A DNA stretch of 64,000 nucleotides from positions 627,501 to 691,500 of the forward strand of contig WPIO01000156.1 in assembly GCA_009760855.2 (NCBI GenBank), read 5' to 3'. This document shows, one piece after another, positions 35,272 to 46,112 of this stretch. Source of the DNA: Cristatella mucedo (lineage: Eukaryota; Bryozoa; Phylactolaemata; Cristatellidae). A program made the position numbers and the translations under genes. The notes beneath the pieces are model-generated. The model had not been told where the DNA came from. It was given only the letters and a program-made list of their open reading frames with translations, and ran no database searches. Numbering within the stretch: the first letter of the stretch is position 1; each line of letters opens with the position of its first letter.

Positions 35272-35452
35272 AAGTATATATATATATATATATAAATATA
35301 AATATATATATATATTTATTTATTTAATTTGTATAGCGCCCTAAGAGAACTTAATCACTCTTCAGGCGCTTCACATTTGCCTCGGGGCTCGAGCCCGTGA
35401 CCCCAGCCAGACCTTGGTCGGGGCGAGCACCTTAACCGCTTGACCTCAACCT
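35272..35452 (-). mobile_element. AT microsatellite plus S-1 SINE, copy 4
   Basis: (TA)n-type sequence at 35272-35316 runs into the SINE tail (GTATAGCGCCCTAAGAGAAC at 35331). The tRNA-like head (GGGGCTCGAGCCCGTGACC; CGAGCACCTTAACCGCTTG) ends near 35452. It is one of the better preserved S-1 copies. The tRNA-like B box reads GGGCTCGAGCCCC on the minus strand. Confidence 0.75.
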
Positions 35453-35681
35453 TGATGGACACTCTTCGCTTTCGCCGTCTCCACCCATACGATTGAAGCT
35501 ATTGGCTGAAGTTATTGTGCTAGCATAGCATCCTAGCACGCTAGTTTATTTGGCATATTAGTCGACTTATTCTTCAGAACTTATCCTCCGTGCATGCTGG
35601 TGTTCCTAGCACCAGTTTATCGTAGCCTCTGACCAGGCGTCTCTGAGTAGAGTCACTGCTATTCGACTTATCCTAATGTAA

Positions 35682-36490
35682 TGAAATGTATCTCCGTCTG
35701 ACTCCACAAAACCACAGATACTGCGTGGTTTTTAAGTAAGAGAGTTTTCTATAGCACCCGCGCAGCCTAAGCGGCTTTCGGTACGCATTCGGGAGCCAAC
35801 AGACTTCCTCTCACGCAACAAAAAGAAAGTGGGAAGCATAGCAGAGTCAGGAGAGCAGTTGAGGTAGTGAGTAACATAGAAGTAGCAGCTCAGGACCACT
35901 GGAAAGGATGAGCCATAGTCGGCAGCAGGAGAGTCGTTGTCGTTGCGTAAGAATTGTGGAAGAGAGTTCCACCAGTCTAAGACCTGCAGAGCTAAAGCTT
36001 CTGTCGCCAACGGTCTTTAAGCGAAGAAATGTAGCAGTGAATGTATTGTCCATAGAGGACTTGAGGGCAAGAGGAACCTGAAACTGATGCAAAATTTCAG
36101 CCTGGTATAATAATTATAATAATAATAGTAATAATAATAATAAGACACTTGATAATGCGCCTCCTCAGAGAACTCAATCTCCTCCTAGGGGCTTTATATT
36201 TGCTAAAGGAGCCCATCCGTTTCGGGCGCTGTGGGTCAGCGTAAGAACACTGCTATTTATCCGCTGATCAACCGGCAGCCATCCTAGCTTTTTTAGCCAA
36301 GGAGACACGTTATCACACCTCTCGGACTTGAAATCTAGCCATATTTATAGCCATATTCAGCAGCCGTATTCATAGTCAGCTGCAGTGGTTTACTTGTATC
36401 TTTGATAGCCCAGCCAAAAGGGAATTGCGGTAATGAAGCCGAGACAGAACTAAGGAGCTAGTTAAGCTTTTTGCAAGCCAGCGTGAAAGA
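35682..36490 (-). mobile_element. L-B LINE copy 5, 5'-truncated, with a nested L-A tail
   Basis: Minus-strand L-B 3' end and C-terminus (tail GTATCTCCGTCTGACTCCAC near 35690; frames 35732-36010 and 35847-36092 with NSLPQFLRNDND, NCSPDSAMLPTFFLLRE, FLRLKTVGDRSFSSAG). It continues after the nested L-A tail (36098-36205) to about 36490. A frameshift after SFSSAG inactivates it. The nested piece dates this copy as older than at least one L-A insertion. Confidence 0.8.
36098..36205 (-). mobile_element. very short L-A 3' tail insertion
   Basis: Only (AAT)n and about 70 bp of L-A tail (GATAATGCGCCTCCTCAGAG ... AGGGGCTTTATATTTGCT) inserted in the L-B copy. An extreme 5' truncation showing that the tail hairpin plus (ATT)n suffices for insertion. 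Confidence 0.75.
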
Positions 36491-37225
36491 CAGCTCCGTC
36501 GCAAGCTCGTAACTTAATTATGGCACCTGGTGATTTTTCATTACTAGACCCTTGCATCAAGTTGCTGTCCATGCCCTTCTTTGAGGATCACTTAGTTTTA
36601 GGCCCTATCTCGGCTACCAGTAGAAGCTCCTTGTGTTCAGACTAGTGGGGCGGATCTACGCACAGCTAATCTAGAGTTCTGACAGCACGCGCTACTACGG
36701 CTTCTCGTCCGTTGCAGAATTCTGCTGCGACTATTGAAATAAATTCTTGCGAAAGTCTTAAGGGAACCGATACTGCTAAGACCTTCAAAGCTCATCTATT
36801 TATTGTTTGACCGTAGTGCATAATAAATTACGCGCCTACGGACTTTGCAACCCTTCTTGCCTGGGGCTTGGTAGCACATCTCTGCGCCGGCGCCTGCCTA
36901 GATTCGCCGGTTAATAGCATCCAACTGATAGATATATACTTAGGCATTTGTATCATCGTTTCAATATTGTCCTTCAAATGTTTTGCATTTCTCGATGTGT
37001 TTATTGTATAAACGGTCTTTGAATTATGCATTCAAGAAAGAAGAGTATCACGACGCTTGCCTGCAGGCTGCGCCCCCCAGATCCAGGTCGTTTGACTTTC
37101 CCAGCTGTATTTTGAACCACCACCAGAGGACCCGCACGATTAATATTTCCAGCACTGTCTCGAACCGCCCTGAGGAATCTCACTCTAAAGTGCTGCTGCG
37201 ACTCTCTAGCTTAATTGTAATAATT
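36491..37225 (+). other. LINE-like remnants; L-A 5' fragment at the right end
   Basis: 36700-36815 contains a plus-strand stretch encoding DTAKTFKAHLF, resembling the last block of LINE ORFs from another family. About 37080-37215 aligns with the L-A 5' region and EN leader (CACTGTCTCGAACCGC near 37154, compared with the reverse complement of 14160-14175). It is cut at about 37225 by the tail of the next L-A copy. Otherwise nothing is recognised. Confidence 0.45.
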
Positions 37226-38296
37226 TTAATAAAAATAATAATGCACTTGATAAAGCGCCCTCGGAGAACTCGATTTCTCTCTAGGCGCTTTTCATTTGCT
37301 GCAAAGGGAAACGCGATTGAATGTGAGTAATATCATGCTTGATAAACAACGTGCATAACATGGTTAGGGGTGACATGCACAAGGTCAGCATGCAAATGTG
37401 GTTAGTGGCAGCATGCACCGTGTCAGCGCGCATGAGCACATCAAGGACGAATCACAGGGACCCACTAAATGTTGTCCTAAATAGGTGTGCTTTTAAGTTC
37501 TTTTTGAATGTGGTCAAGTCAGGGGATGTTGTGACGCAAGTTGGGGGTGGATTTCATGGCTTTGGAAGCATACGAACTAAATGCACGGTCTCCAAAGGAT
37601 TTGAGGTTTGTACGAGGTATTGGTAAAATGTTGGATTCCGAAAAGCGAGTGGCACGATGCTTGACCTGGTGAGAGAGTAGATCTGAGAGATAGGCTGGAG
37701 CCAAAGAATGGAGTGATCTAAAAGTGAGCGACAAAACTTTGAAGTCAATCCGTTGCTTTACTGGTAGCCAGTGAAGGTCGGTGAGAAGCGGTGTGATGTT
37801 GCAACCGTGCCGCTCACGACAGACAAGCCTAGCTGCAGATTTTTGCACAAGCTGTATGCGTCTGATTGCACATGCCGGTAGGCCAGCAAGCGCTGAGTTA
37901 CAGATACGGTATCCCTATCTAAGAAAGCCCGAATTTTAGCAATGTTGTGTAGCTGAAGGTTGGCAGAATTGACTGTGCACTTGATGTAGTCCTCAGTTGG
38001 TCAGTTTTAAACATGATGTCTAAATTTCGACCCCATTCAACAGGACATATTTCAGATTTTCAGAAGTACCTCGGATTATCTTTGTCCATGCACGTCAATA
38101 CTTTAGAAGATCCTACTGAGATAGGATCTGGACCATTGCAGAGCAGTGCCACTGATACCCAGGCGAGACGACTTGCTCTCAAGAAGGACTTGGTGATCGA
38201 TAGTATCGAAAGCTGCCGAAAGATCGAGAAAAACTAGCACAGACACTCTAACCACGTCTGCATTTTTATGTAGGTCGTATACACCCGAAGCAGTGC
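37226..38296 (-). mobile_element. L-A LINE copy 10, internally deleted
   Basis: Minus-strand copy with (AAT)-rich tail, tail hairpin, 3' UTR and C-terminal ORF (37519-37848: MQKSAARLVCRERHGC, LLTDLHWLPVKQRIDFKVLS). Near 38065 it jumps to RT sequence upstream of motif B (38080-38296, including the motif-A region). The YADD loop region has been deleted. It abuts an L-A 5' fragment on the left. Confidence 0.8.
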
Positions 38297-38319
38297 CGCT
38301 TGTCAGGTGAACCTCGAAT

Positions 38320-39480
38320 ACGAAGTATCAGCATGGCTGTTGCAATATAGCAGTGAGCCGCTCACCAAATAGCAGCGACCAGCCAAAGTTGACGACCATC
38401 GCGACATGCGATTGGGTATTGACAAGATTATAGCTTTAATTGTGAGCTCTTTACGATATAAGGCCTGGGCATGACCAGAGTCGCTAATTCGGAATAGCGG
38501 TCTGCCGCTTGGTGAAACCTAAAGCTGAGCTGGAGCCGCCGTCAGCTTTTATTCGAGCTTGTCGGACATTGTAATGCCCCGCGATTATGAATTGTAAGCT
38601 GGCCGGCTAATCCTCGATTAGCAACTATGCGCTTTGCCAGTGAATGTGAACACTTATGAAATAGTAGCGATACACCAAAGCGATAATCATAGTTTTATAT
38701 GATATTGATTATCGTTTTACTTACGACTTGCCTACTATATAAAGCTCATGCCTGGACACAGTAGCTGTCTTGGAGCAACGGTCTGCCACGCGGTGAGTCT
38801 AGCCCTGAACAGGAGCTCTTGTACGCTTGCTAGAGAGTCGGCTGTAAAGTCACGTGTGAGTACCAGTCGTATCGAGCACTTTGTATTTATCGTTGGCTTG
38901 AGCCACAGTCAGAATGCACTCGAGCCTGTCGTACGTGGTAATGCCTCTCGATTATGAACTGTGAGCTTGACAGGAGAATCTCGATTAAGCGTTATTAACG
39001 TTGCTTGAATTAGAGCACTTATGAAATAGCAGCAATAAGCCGGGGTTAAGAGCAGCGTTGCGTGCAATGTAGTTACATAGTGATTATGTTCTGAATTATG
39101 ACTTGGCCTGTGCCTGACCACGGTCGCAGTCTTGGAGCCACGGTCTGCTAACTTGTGAGTCTGGCGCTGATTGCGAGCTGCTGTAAGATTGCTAGAGCGT
39201 CAGCTGGAAGTCAGCTATGCGTATCAGTCGTAAATTACTTTTGAGTTGTTACAGACACGATGTTGCTGCTAGCGCTGCCTGCAGAATATCAAGTTCTGGG
39301 TCTTTATCGTAGGTGCATCGCAAGCTTGGGGTCGTGGCTCGTCGCACGCGCGGCGCAGTGCGTCGTCCCCCAAACCGCTAGCATTTGAGCAGTCGTAGCA
39401 TGGCGGTGCCTTTTCTAAAACGGTTTTGTTTTCGACGCTGCGAAACGAATAAGGAGCGCTGTGTCGCTATCGTAGCATGC
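38320..39480 (+). promoter_or_regulatory. tandem TATA-containing promoter-like repeats upstream of a proline-rich ORF
   Basis: Three diverged units of roughly 280-370 bp in head-to-tail order. Each contains an anchor like AACACTTATGAAATAG (38647, 39015), then a TATA-like core (GATATAAGG at 38454; CTATATAAAGC at 38734; decayed near 39098), then a conserved block with GACC..AGTCGC.GTCTTGGA and CGGTCTGCC. A single related unit, with CTATATAAAGC at 51907, precedes the second copy of the ORF. The arrangement resembles promoter monomers of a retroelement 5' end or duplicated gene promoters. No known family is recognised. Confidence 0.55.
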
Positions 39481-39866
39481 ACCGAGCTCCAGGTCTTTGC
39501 ATGCTGCATGAATTACTGAGGTGCCGGAAACAGGTGGAATTTGTGCTGTCTAAACGGTCCGAATGACGAAGTGGCGAGCCGCAATGCATTACTTTGCAAA
39601 ACGCGCAACCGGCTAGCCAGTGACTGCAGCGTTGAAGGCCCAATAAACTCACTAGATATCACTTCGCCTGCAGCACGTGGGCTACGTGTTAACGCGTTTA
39701 CTTTTATTTGCACGCATGTCTGCCTATATTCACGTAATTCGACGGGTCCTTACATGTCCTTACTTGACGGGTCCATATAGTGGTATGCATTTGCCTCTAT
39801 TTGTTGGTAAAGTTCTTGTGGCTCATTTTAGTGTGGATATCGATTTCGAGATCGACAGCGAAAGAA

Positions 39867-40682
39867 ATGAAGATTCCGAACAGGCCGCACGCTGAGACCA
39901 AGTCGTGGCTGATTAATAATCCAGAGCTGAACGAAGGGCCGCTGCAGCCGCCGACCGAGGCTGCAGCGCAGCCGCCGACCGAAATACAGATTCGAACGCA
40001 CTCGCAGGAGCTGAACACAGCGATAGAGATTCAGCAAGCAAAACTGATTCCGAGACTTCACCTGGCTGCTATGGAGATGCAGTCGCGGCAGAGTTTATTA
40101 TCGACACCAGAACAGCGATCAGTTCCGATACGGCCGATTCCTTCTCCGCTGATGGCGACGATTCCACCGCACGGGCACGCCGCTCACGCGCCGACTAGCA
40201 CTTACCCGTCGACCGGCGGGCAGCCGAGCGAAGCCGGTAGCCGAGCGCCAGCGACGTCATCGTCTTCGTCTCCATCGCCTTCGCCGGGGAAGCGGAAGTT
40301 GCGACGTTTGGACGCTCGAGTGCAACGTCGGTCGGCGCCGCGCCATGCAGCCGCGGTGGCGAGCACGGCGCAGACGGACGGAGTTACAGGGCGGCCACCG
40401 ACGGCCGCGCTCTATTTATCGGCGGTTGTCGACGGCCGCGACGAGTGGCCGCGGCGGCCGACAACCGCCGCCCGGCAGCGGATGAGCCGAGGAAGCGGCA
40501 GCAGAGGACGCGAGGCGGCGGCGGCGACGTCGGCCTCGTTGTCGAGCGCGGCTTGCCAGCTGTGTGGCCACCCGGAACCAGGGCGTCAGCGGTCCAGCAG
40601 CCTCCCTCCGCGGCCCACGCGACCTAGAAACGATCGCTCTGCCTCGATCTCGCTTCAGTCGTACTCGAAACCCAAGCGTTAG
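39867..40682 (+). CDS. proline/serine/arginine-rich protein of unknown function, possible element-encoded ORF
   Basis: Open frame with first ATG at 39867, 271 codons. It starts MKIPNRPHAETKSWLINN; the block HAETxSxLINNPELxEG is repeated in the second locus at 52708. Middle: PPTE repeats, a MEMQSRQSLLS helix-like stretch, then MATIPPHGHAAHAP. C-terminal half is GC-rich and basic (SPSPGKRKLRRLD, RGSGSRGREAAAA) with one CQLCGHPEP knuckle-like motif near residue 235. No transmembrane segment or catalytic motif. GC content is far higher than surroundings. A TTTTAG acceptor-like site precedes it at 39828-39833 in both loci. It could be a Gag/ORF1-like protein of a retroelement or a host gene. Confidence 0.4.
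   Translation: MKIPNRPHAETKSWLINNPELNEGPLQPPTEAAAQPPTEIQIRTHSQELNTAIEIQQAKLIPRLHLAAMEMQSRQSLLSTPEQRSVPIRPIPSPLMATIPPHGHAAHAPTSTYPSTGGQPSEAGSRAPATSSSSSPSPSPGKRKLRRLDARVQRRSAPRHAAAVASTAQTDGVTGRPPTAALYLSAVVDGRDEWPRRPTTAARQRMSRGSGSRGREAAAATSASLSSAACQLCGHPEPGRQRSSSLPPRPTRPRNDRSASISLQSYSKPKR
40421..40469. repeat. perfect 11-bp GC-rich inverted repeat in the proline-rich ORF
   Basis: GGCGGTTGTCG at 40421-40431 and its reverse complement CGACAACCGCC at 40459-40469, with a 27-base GC-rich loop. Could fold into a stable hairpin in DNA or RNA. It may simply reflect GC-rich low-complexity coding sequence. Confidence 0.7.
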
Positions 40683-41599
40683 CGCGACTGCTTAAATTGT
40701 AAATGTAATTAAGCAAATAGAGTGACTTAACGTACGTCTTTTTTCGTAATATGTTCTTCAAAACATCGCGGCCAGCGACGACTCGCTTAGCCAAAGCACT
40801 GCTTTCTGACGATCGGATGAAATCGCTTAGGTTTTTAATGAGTGCAGGCATCGTTCTGTCCGTCGTACAGTGCACAGTGGTAATCCGCAGGCTTCATCCA
40901 CCAGAGGACTCTGCAAACTAGGAGCAAGCGAGAAGCTGCAGGATGCAGCGGATCGTGCAGCCTCTCGCATCCTTCATCTCGGTCTCGCTTTGTTTGCGTG
41001 TCCCGTGCACCAGCATTCACTTGAGCGGCATGCAATTGTGCTTCTTTAATTTTTGCATAAAACTGCTGGTGGTTAGTGAGCGATTCTAGACGCAGCGGGA
41101 TTGAAGCAATGTGGAAGAGGGCTGATCAAAGATTGTATCAACGTACGATAGTAAGAGGCTAAGGCCTAGTACAAACCAGGCCGCCGTACGCGGAATCAAC
41201 TCCTTCAAGTGCACCATCCGATTAATGCAATCGCATGGAGAGGAAACAGTAAAGACTCGTAGTTTGCCAGATTCGCTTTAGGCCTGAACCGACGCATTTA
41301 ACATCTTGAACATCAAACTTGATTACTACCATCGCTGATTGTTTCATTGATTGATGATTGATTGATGATTGATGATTGATTGATGATTGATTGATGCTGA
41401 TTGTTCCATTCGCGCTCAGCGTGCGCTATCCACTCTTCCAATATGCGCTCCGTTAGAGCCAATGCATAGAAGAGTGAGCTAGTGCAAGATAATTGCCGCA
41501 CCTGCTCGCACGGCGCGGCGGCGCGCGCTTTCGCGGCCCCTCGCGGTGGTCTCCGCCGGTGATTCCGCCACGAGTGTGCAGGTAAGCGACGGTGGCTTC
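40683..41599. other. no gene recognised; TGAT simple repeat
   Basis: Sequence following the proline-rich ORF. 41333-41400 is an imperfect tandem of TGATTGAT/TGATGATTG units (about 68 bp). The rest has no recognisable frame. An AATGTAATTAAGC region after the stop offers no clear AATAAA signal. Confidence 0.5.
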
Positions 41600-42808
41600 G
41601 ATCAGTCCTGATCTCGCGCATGCCATCTGAAGCTCGTTTTTAGTAGACCTTGCTAGTTTCGCGTCTGCGTTATACCATGAGCCATCTGGGCGAGTGCACA
41701 CAGTGCGCCGAGACAAAGATGCAAATTCGTCGAGCGTGTCAGCTGGTGCGACAAAGATAGCAGGTGCGAAAGAGATTGAGCAGCCGAGGCGAAGCCCATT
41801 TTCTCGCATGGAAAGCTTCGATGTCAAGGGTTTTGACGTTTCAAGATTCGCCAGTAATTTCAAAGACTGAGGAGGCACACATTGCAGACTGAATTAGGTC
41901 GGCGTGTGGCAAGATATGCAGAATTGTGCGCTTATTGATGATGATAGCGTACATTTGTAGAAGAGAATTTGTCGAGTCTTTGACCCTTGATGTGAGAAGG
42001 GTCATGCACGTGAGCCACAGCAGACGATCAGGCAGTGTGCGAAATTCTGTACTGAAGGCGTCAGATAAGTTATCAAAATAAATTTAGAAATCACCATTGA
42101 CGAGAAAAGATTGATTTCTCGTCGACAGAAAAGAATTGAAATAAAAAATATCTGAGGAAAATAAGGATTCTGTAATTAGGTTCAATAGATTATTGTCATC
42201 TTTGGTAGCCTGCTGATCGGTGAACTTAAGACTATAAATATAATAGACTGCTTCAAGTGGACTGCAAACGGCTTCAAGTTCAAGAATGACAGTTAAATCA
42301 TAGGAAATTCACCTCCAGTTTTAATTTACTGTGGTTGTAAAAGAAAAACTAGCCAGGTGAGGTTGCATTGTCTATGATTAGGTAGTTAACCGGTTTCAGC
42401 CAAGCCTCAGTCAAGGCAAGAATGTTAATGCTTTTTTTCAGAAAAAGGTCACTAATTCATAGAGGTCTATTGCAAATTTAGCGAGGCTTCCATAGACCAG
42501 CGGTAAAATTGGCAGCCGGAATTATAGAATAGCACTAAGTTAGAGAGTTTCACAGCACAGGATACGAGTCTCCGTCGCACCGGGCGCTGCCGCCTGCGGC
42601 TAGGTGGACCAGCCGAAAGCAGTAGGCGTTTATATATCCTTAGACGCGCAATTACAAGCGCCCATCGGTCAAACGATAAGCAATTGTGTTTTTTAAACAG
42701 GTCTTCACTGCAGTGGTTTCCGTATACAACGTTAGCAAGCACTTTGATTTTCGGAAGATAAATCTGCAACGGACGATTCAAGCTAGTTGCGCTCGTGATC
42801 TGGCGGTG
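41600..42808 (-). mobile_element. L-A LINE copy 11, 5' part only
   Basis: Minus-strand EN region and 5' UTR of L-A, matching 13160-14638 in order (for example CGTCGAGCGTGTCAGCTGGT at 41732, compared with 13287; AAACAGGTCTTCACTGC near 42695). Ends at a worn version of the family 5' terminus near 42808. Like copy 4 it has lost RT and the 3' end. Frames are broken, and the GDFN region survives only as CACCATTGACGAG. Confidence 0.7.
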
Positions 42809-43599
<791 letters not shown>

Positions 43600-44636
43600 G
43601 CTCGGCGCAGCATTGCGGTAGCTACTGGAGGCCCCGCACGTTGGGTGTTCCCAGCATTATCTTGAACAGCCCTGAGCGATCTCTCTTAGGCACTCCTTAC
43701 AATCTCTCGAACGTAGAAATCATGAGGCCTTAAATAACCTCGACTACCTGATTTAACGCTTGTCTTGTGAGTCTTCGCTTAATGTGCAATATACCCACTA
43801 TTAAGATATCTTATTTCTGGAAAAAATGCCTGACCTGCTCGCCTTGACGGAGAACTAGGTAAAATCGGTAAACCGTCCGGACGGTAAAAAGCTACCCCAA
43901 AAGACTTTTCATTGCTCTAACACTTAGATCTATCAAAAGCAACGGTAGATTTGCAGCATCACAGGCTCATTCATTGACGTAATCCCATTTAGTATCACTT
44001 TTGAAGCAATCTGTCGAATCTATTATTTTAAGTCGTTCCGAGAAAGAGCTACTAATCGTGGCGGTAGCCTTTCACCCGTACCCTATTACCTAGTGATAAC
44101 TTATCTTGGATTTGTCTTCCCTTATTTTGTTATTCGGGCAAGAGAAATCAATCTCTCGTCGATATGAATGATGTCAATATGAATTTCTAAAAATTTTCTT
44201 GCGTATTCTGCACCAAAATCTGGGAATTAACTGACACGCTTTCCTTCTTGCTCAGTACCAGGCCCTATTCATATCAAGGGTCACTCACTGTCTCATATTA
44301 ATCTCCGAAAACTTCACGCTGTCATTACATAGTATTACTACCATATTATGTATCGATGAGGACGTGCAGATTGTTTCAGTCTAGAGAGCATACCCTTCTG
44401 GTCTTAAGTCATCTGTCAAGTGAAAAAAGCTCACGACCCTTGACAACGATGCTGTCCACGGGAGAATATCTTCTTAGCTTCTGCTGCTGAATCTATTTTC
44501 CTATGCACCATAGTTATTAGAATGCTACAAAGCTACGCTGGTTGACATGATCGACGAATTCGAACCTCTGACTAAGAGCACAATGCGTCCTTGCCCAGGT
44601 GGCCTCTGGTTTACCATAGACAATAATATTGCCATG

Positions 44637-45375
44637 TGAAGTAAGCACAATTCCAGCATATCTCCCATTGAATCTGCAAGAAATCCAGGTGTCATATTCC
44701 AAAGTGACCTTTCATTAGACGACCGCATCACTCCACAATCGTCTACCTACTTTCACCTACATAACATAGCTAAAATTCGGGCTTGTTTAGATAAGGATAG
44801 CTCGTCTAAGTTAGTCCATGCATTTGTGACATCCCGACTTGACTTCAATAACTCGCTGCTTGCTGGCCTACCGGCATGAGCAATCAGGGGCTTACAGCTT
44901 GTGCGAAACTCTGCAGCTAGGCTTCCCTGTCGTGAACGTCGCAGTTGCCACATCACACTACTTCTCACCGACCTGAACTGGCTACCAGTCAAGCAACACA
45001 TCGACTTCAGGGTTCTGTCGCTCACTTTTAGGTCGCTTCATTCTTTGGCTCCGGCCTACTTATCGGATCTACTGCCCCACCAGGCTAAGCATCGTACCAC
45101 CAGCTTTTCGGAATCTAGCTGTTTACCTATACCTCGTACAAACCTTAATATGTGCTTATGCGTGCTCACACTGTTGCATGCTGCCACTAACCACACTTGC
45201 ATGATACCCTGTGGTTTTCACCCCTAATTATGTTTTGCTTGTTGTTATTGAGCATGCTATCACTAACCATTCGATTGTGGTCCTTTTCAGCAATTGTAAA
45301 GCCCCCAGAAAGAGACTGAGTTCTCTGGGGCGCTTTATCTAGTGTATTATTATTATTATTGTTATTACTATTACT
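44637..45375 (+). mobile_element. L-A LINE copy 13, first half of an inserted dimer
   Basis: 5'-truncated plus-strand copy: post-RT frame 44901-45227 (MRNSAARLPCRERRSCHITL, LLTDLNWLPVKQHIDFRVLS, SLAPAYLSDLLPHQAK), 3' UTR, tail hairpin and (ATT)n at 45344-45375. The left boundary coincides with CCATG at 44632-44636. Copy 14 follows without any intervening sequence. Confidence 0.8.
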
Positions 45376-46112
45376 GTCATACCAGCTGCCTACTTGTTCC
45401 ATGCATTTTGGGACATCCCGTCATGACTTCTGTAACTCACTGCTCGCTGGCGTACCGGCTTGTGCAATCAGGCGCTTGCAGCTGGTGCAAAACTCTGCTG
45501 CTAGGCGTGTCTGTCGTGAGCGTCACAGTCGCCACATCACACCACTTCTCGCCGACTTGCACTAGATCCCATTCAAGCAACGGATTGATTCAAGGCTTTG
45601 TCACTCACCTTTAGGTTCTTTCATTCTTTGGCTGCAGCCTACTTATCAGGTCTACTCCCCCACTCGGCCAAGCATCGTACCACGCGCTTTTCGGTAACTA
45701 CCTTTCTATCTTTACCTCGTACAAACCTCAAATCCTTTGGAGACCGAGCATTTGGTAGGTACGCTCGCAAAGCCTGGAACTCACTCCCGACTTACGTCAC
45801 GACATCCCCCTGACTTTACCACAATTAAAAAAAAATAAAACACACTTATTTATGACAGTATTTAGTGGGGCCTCTGTACTTCGTTCTTTATGTGCTTATG
45901 CGTGCTGACACTGTGCATACTTCCACTAACCAAACTTGCATTCTGACCGTGTGCATGTCACCCCTAACCATGTTATTCGTGTTGCTTATCAAGCATGATA
46001 CTACTCACCATACGATGGTTTTTCCTCTGTAGCAAATTTAAAACGCTTGGAAAGAAATTGAGTTTGAGTTCTCTGAGGGCGCTCTATCATGTATTATTAT
46101 TATTATTATTAA
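45376..46112 (+). mobile_element. L-A LINE copy 14, second half of the dimer
   Basis: Starts at the ATACCA..TGCCTACTTGTTCC part of the post-RT region immediately after the (ATT)n of copy 13. Carries frames with HFGTSRHDFCNSLLAGVPAC, LQLVQNSAARRVCRERHSRH and ends in a tail hairpin and (ATT)n at 46093-46112, followed by CCATG at 46113-46117. It is 5'-truncated at a different point from copy 13. Confidence 0.8.

Noticed and set aside
41333-41400. CRISPR-like array from the repeated TGAT units
   Set aside because: Simple imperfect tandem repeat without spacers, and the DNA is eukaryotic.
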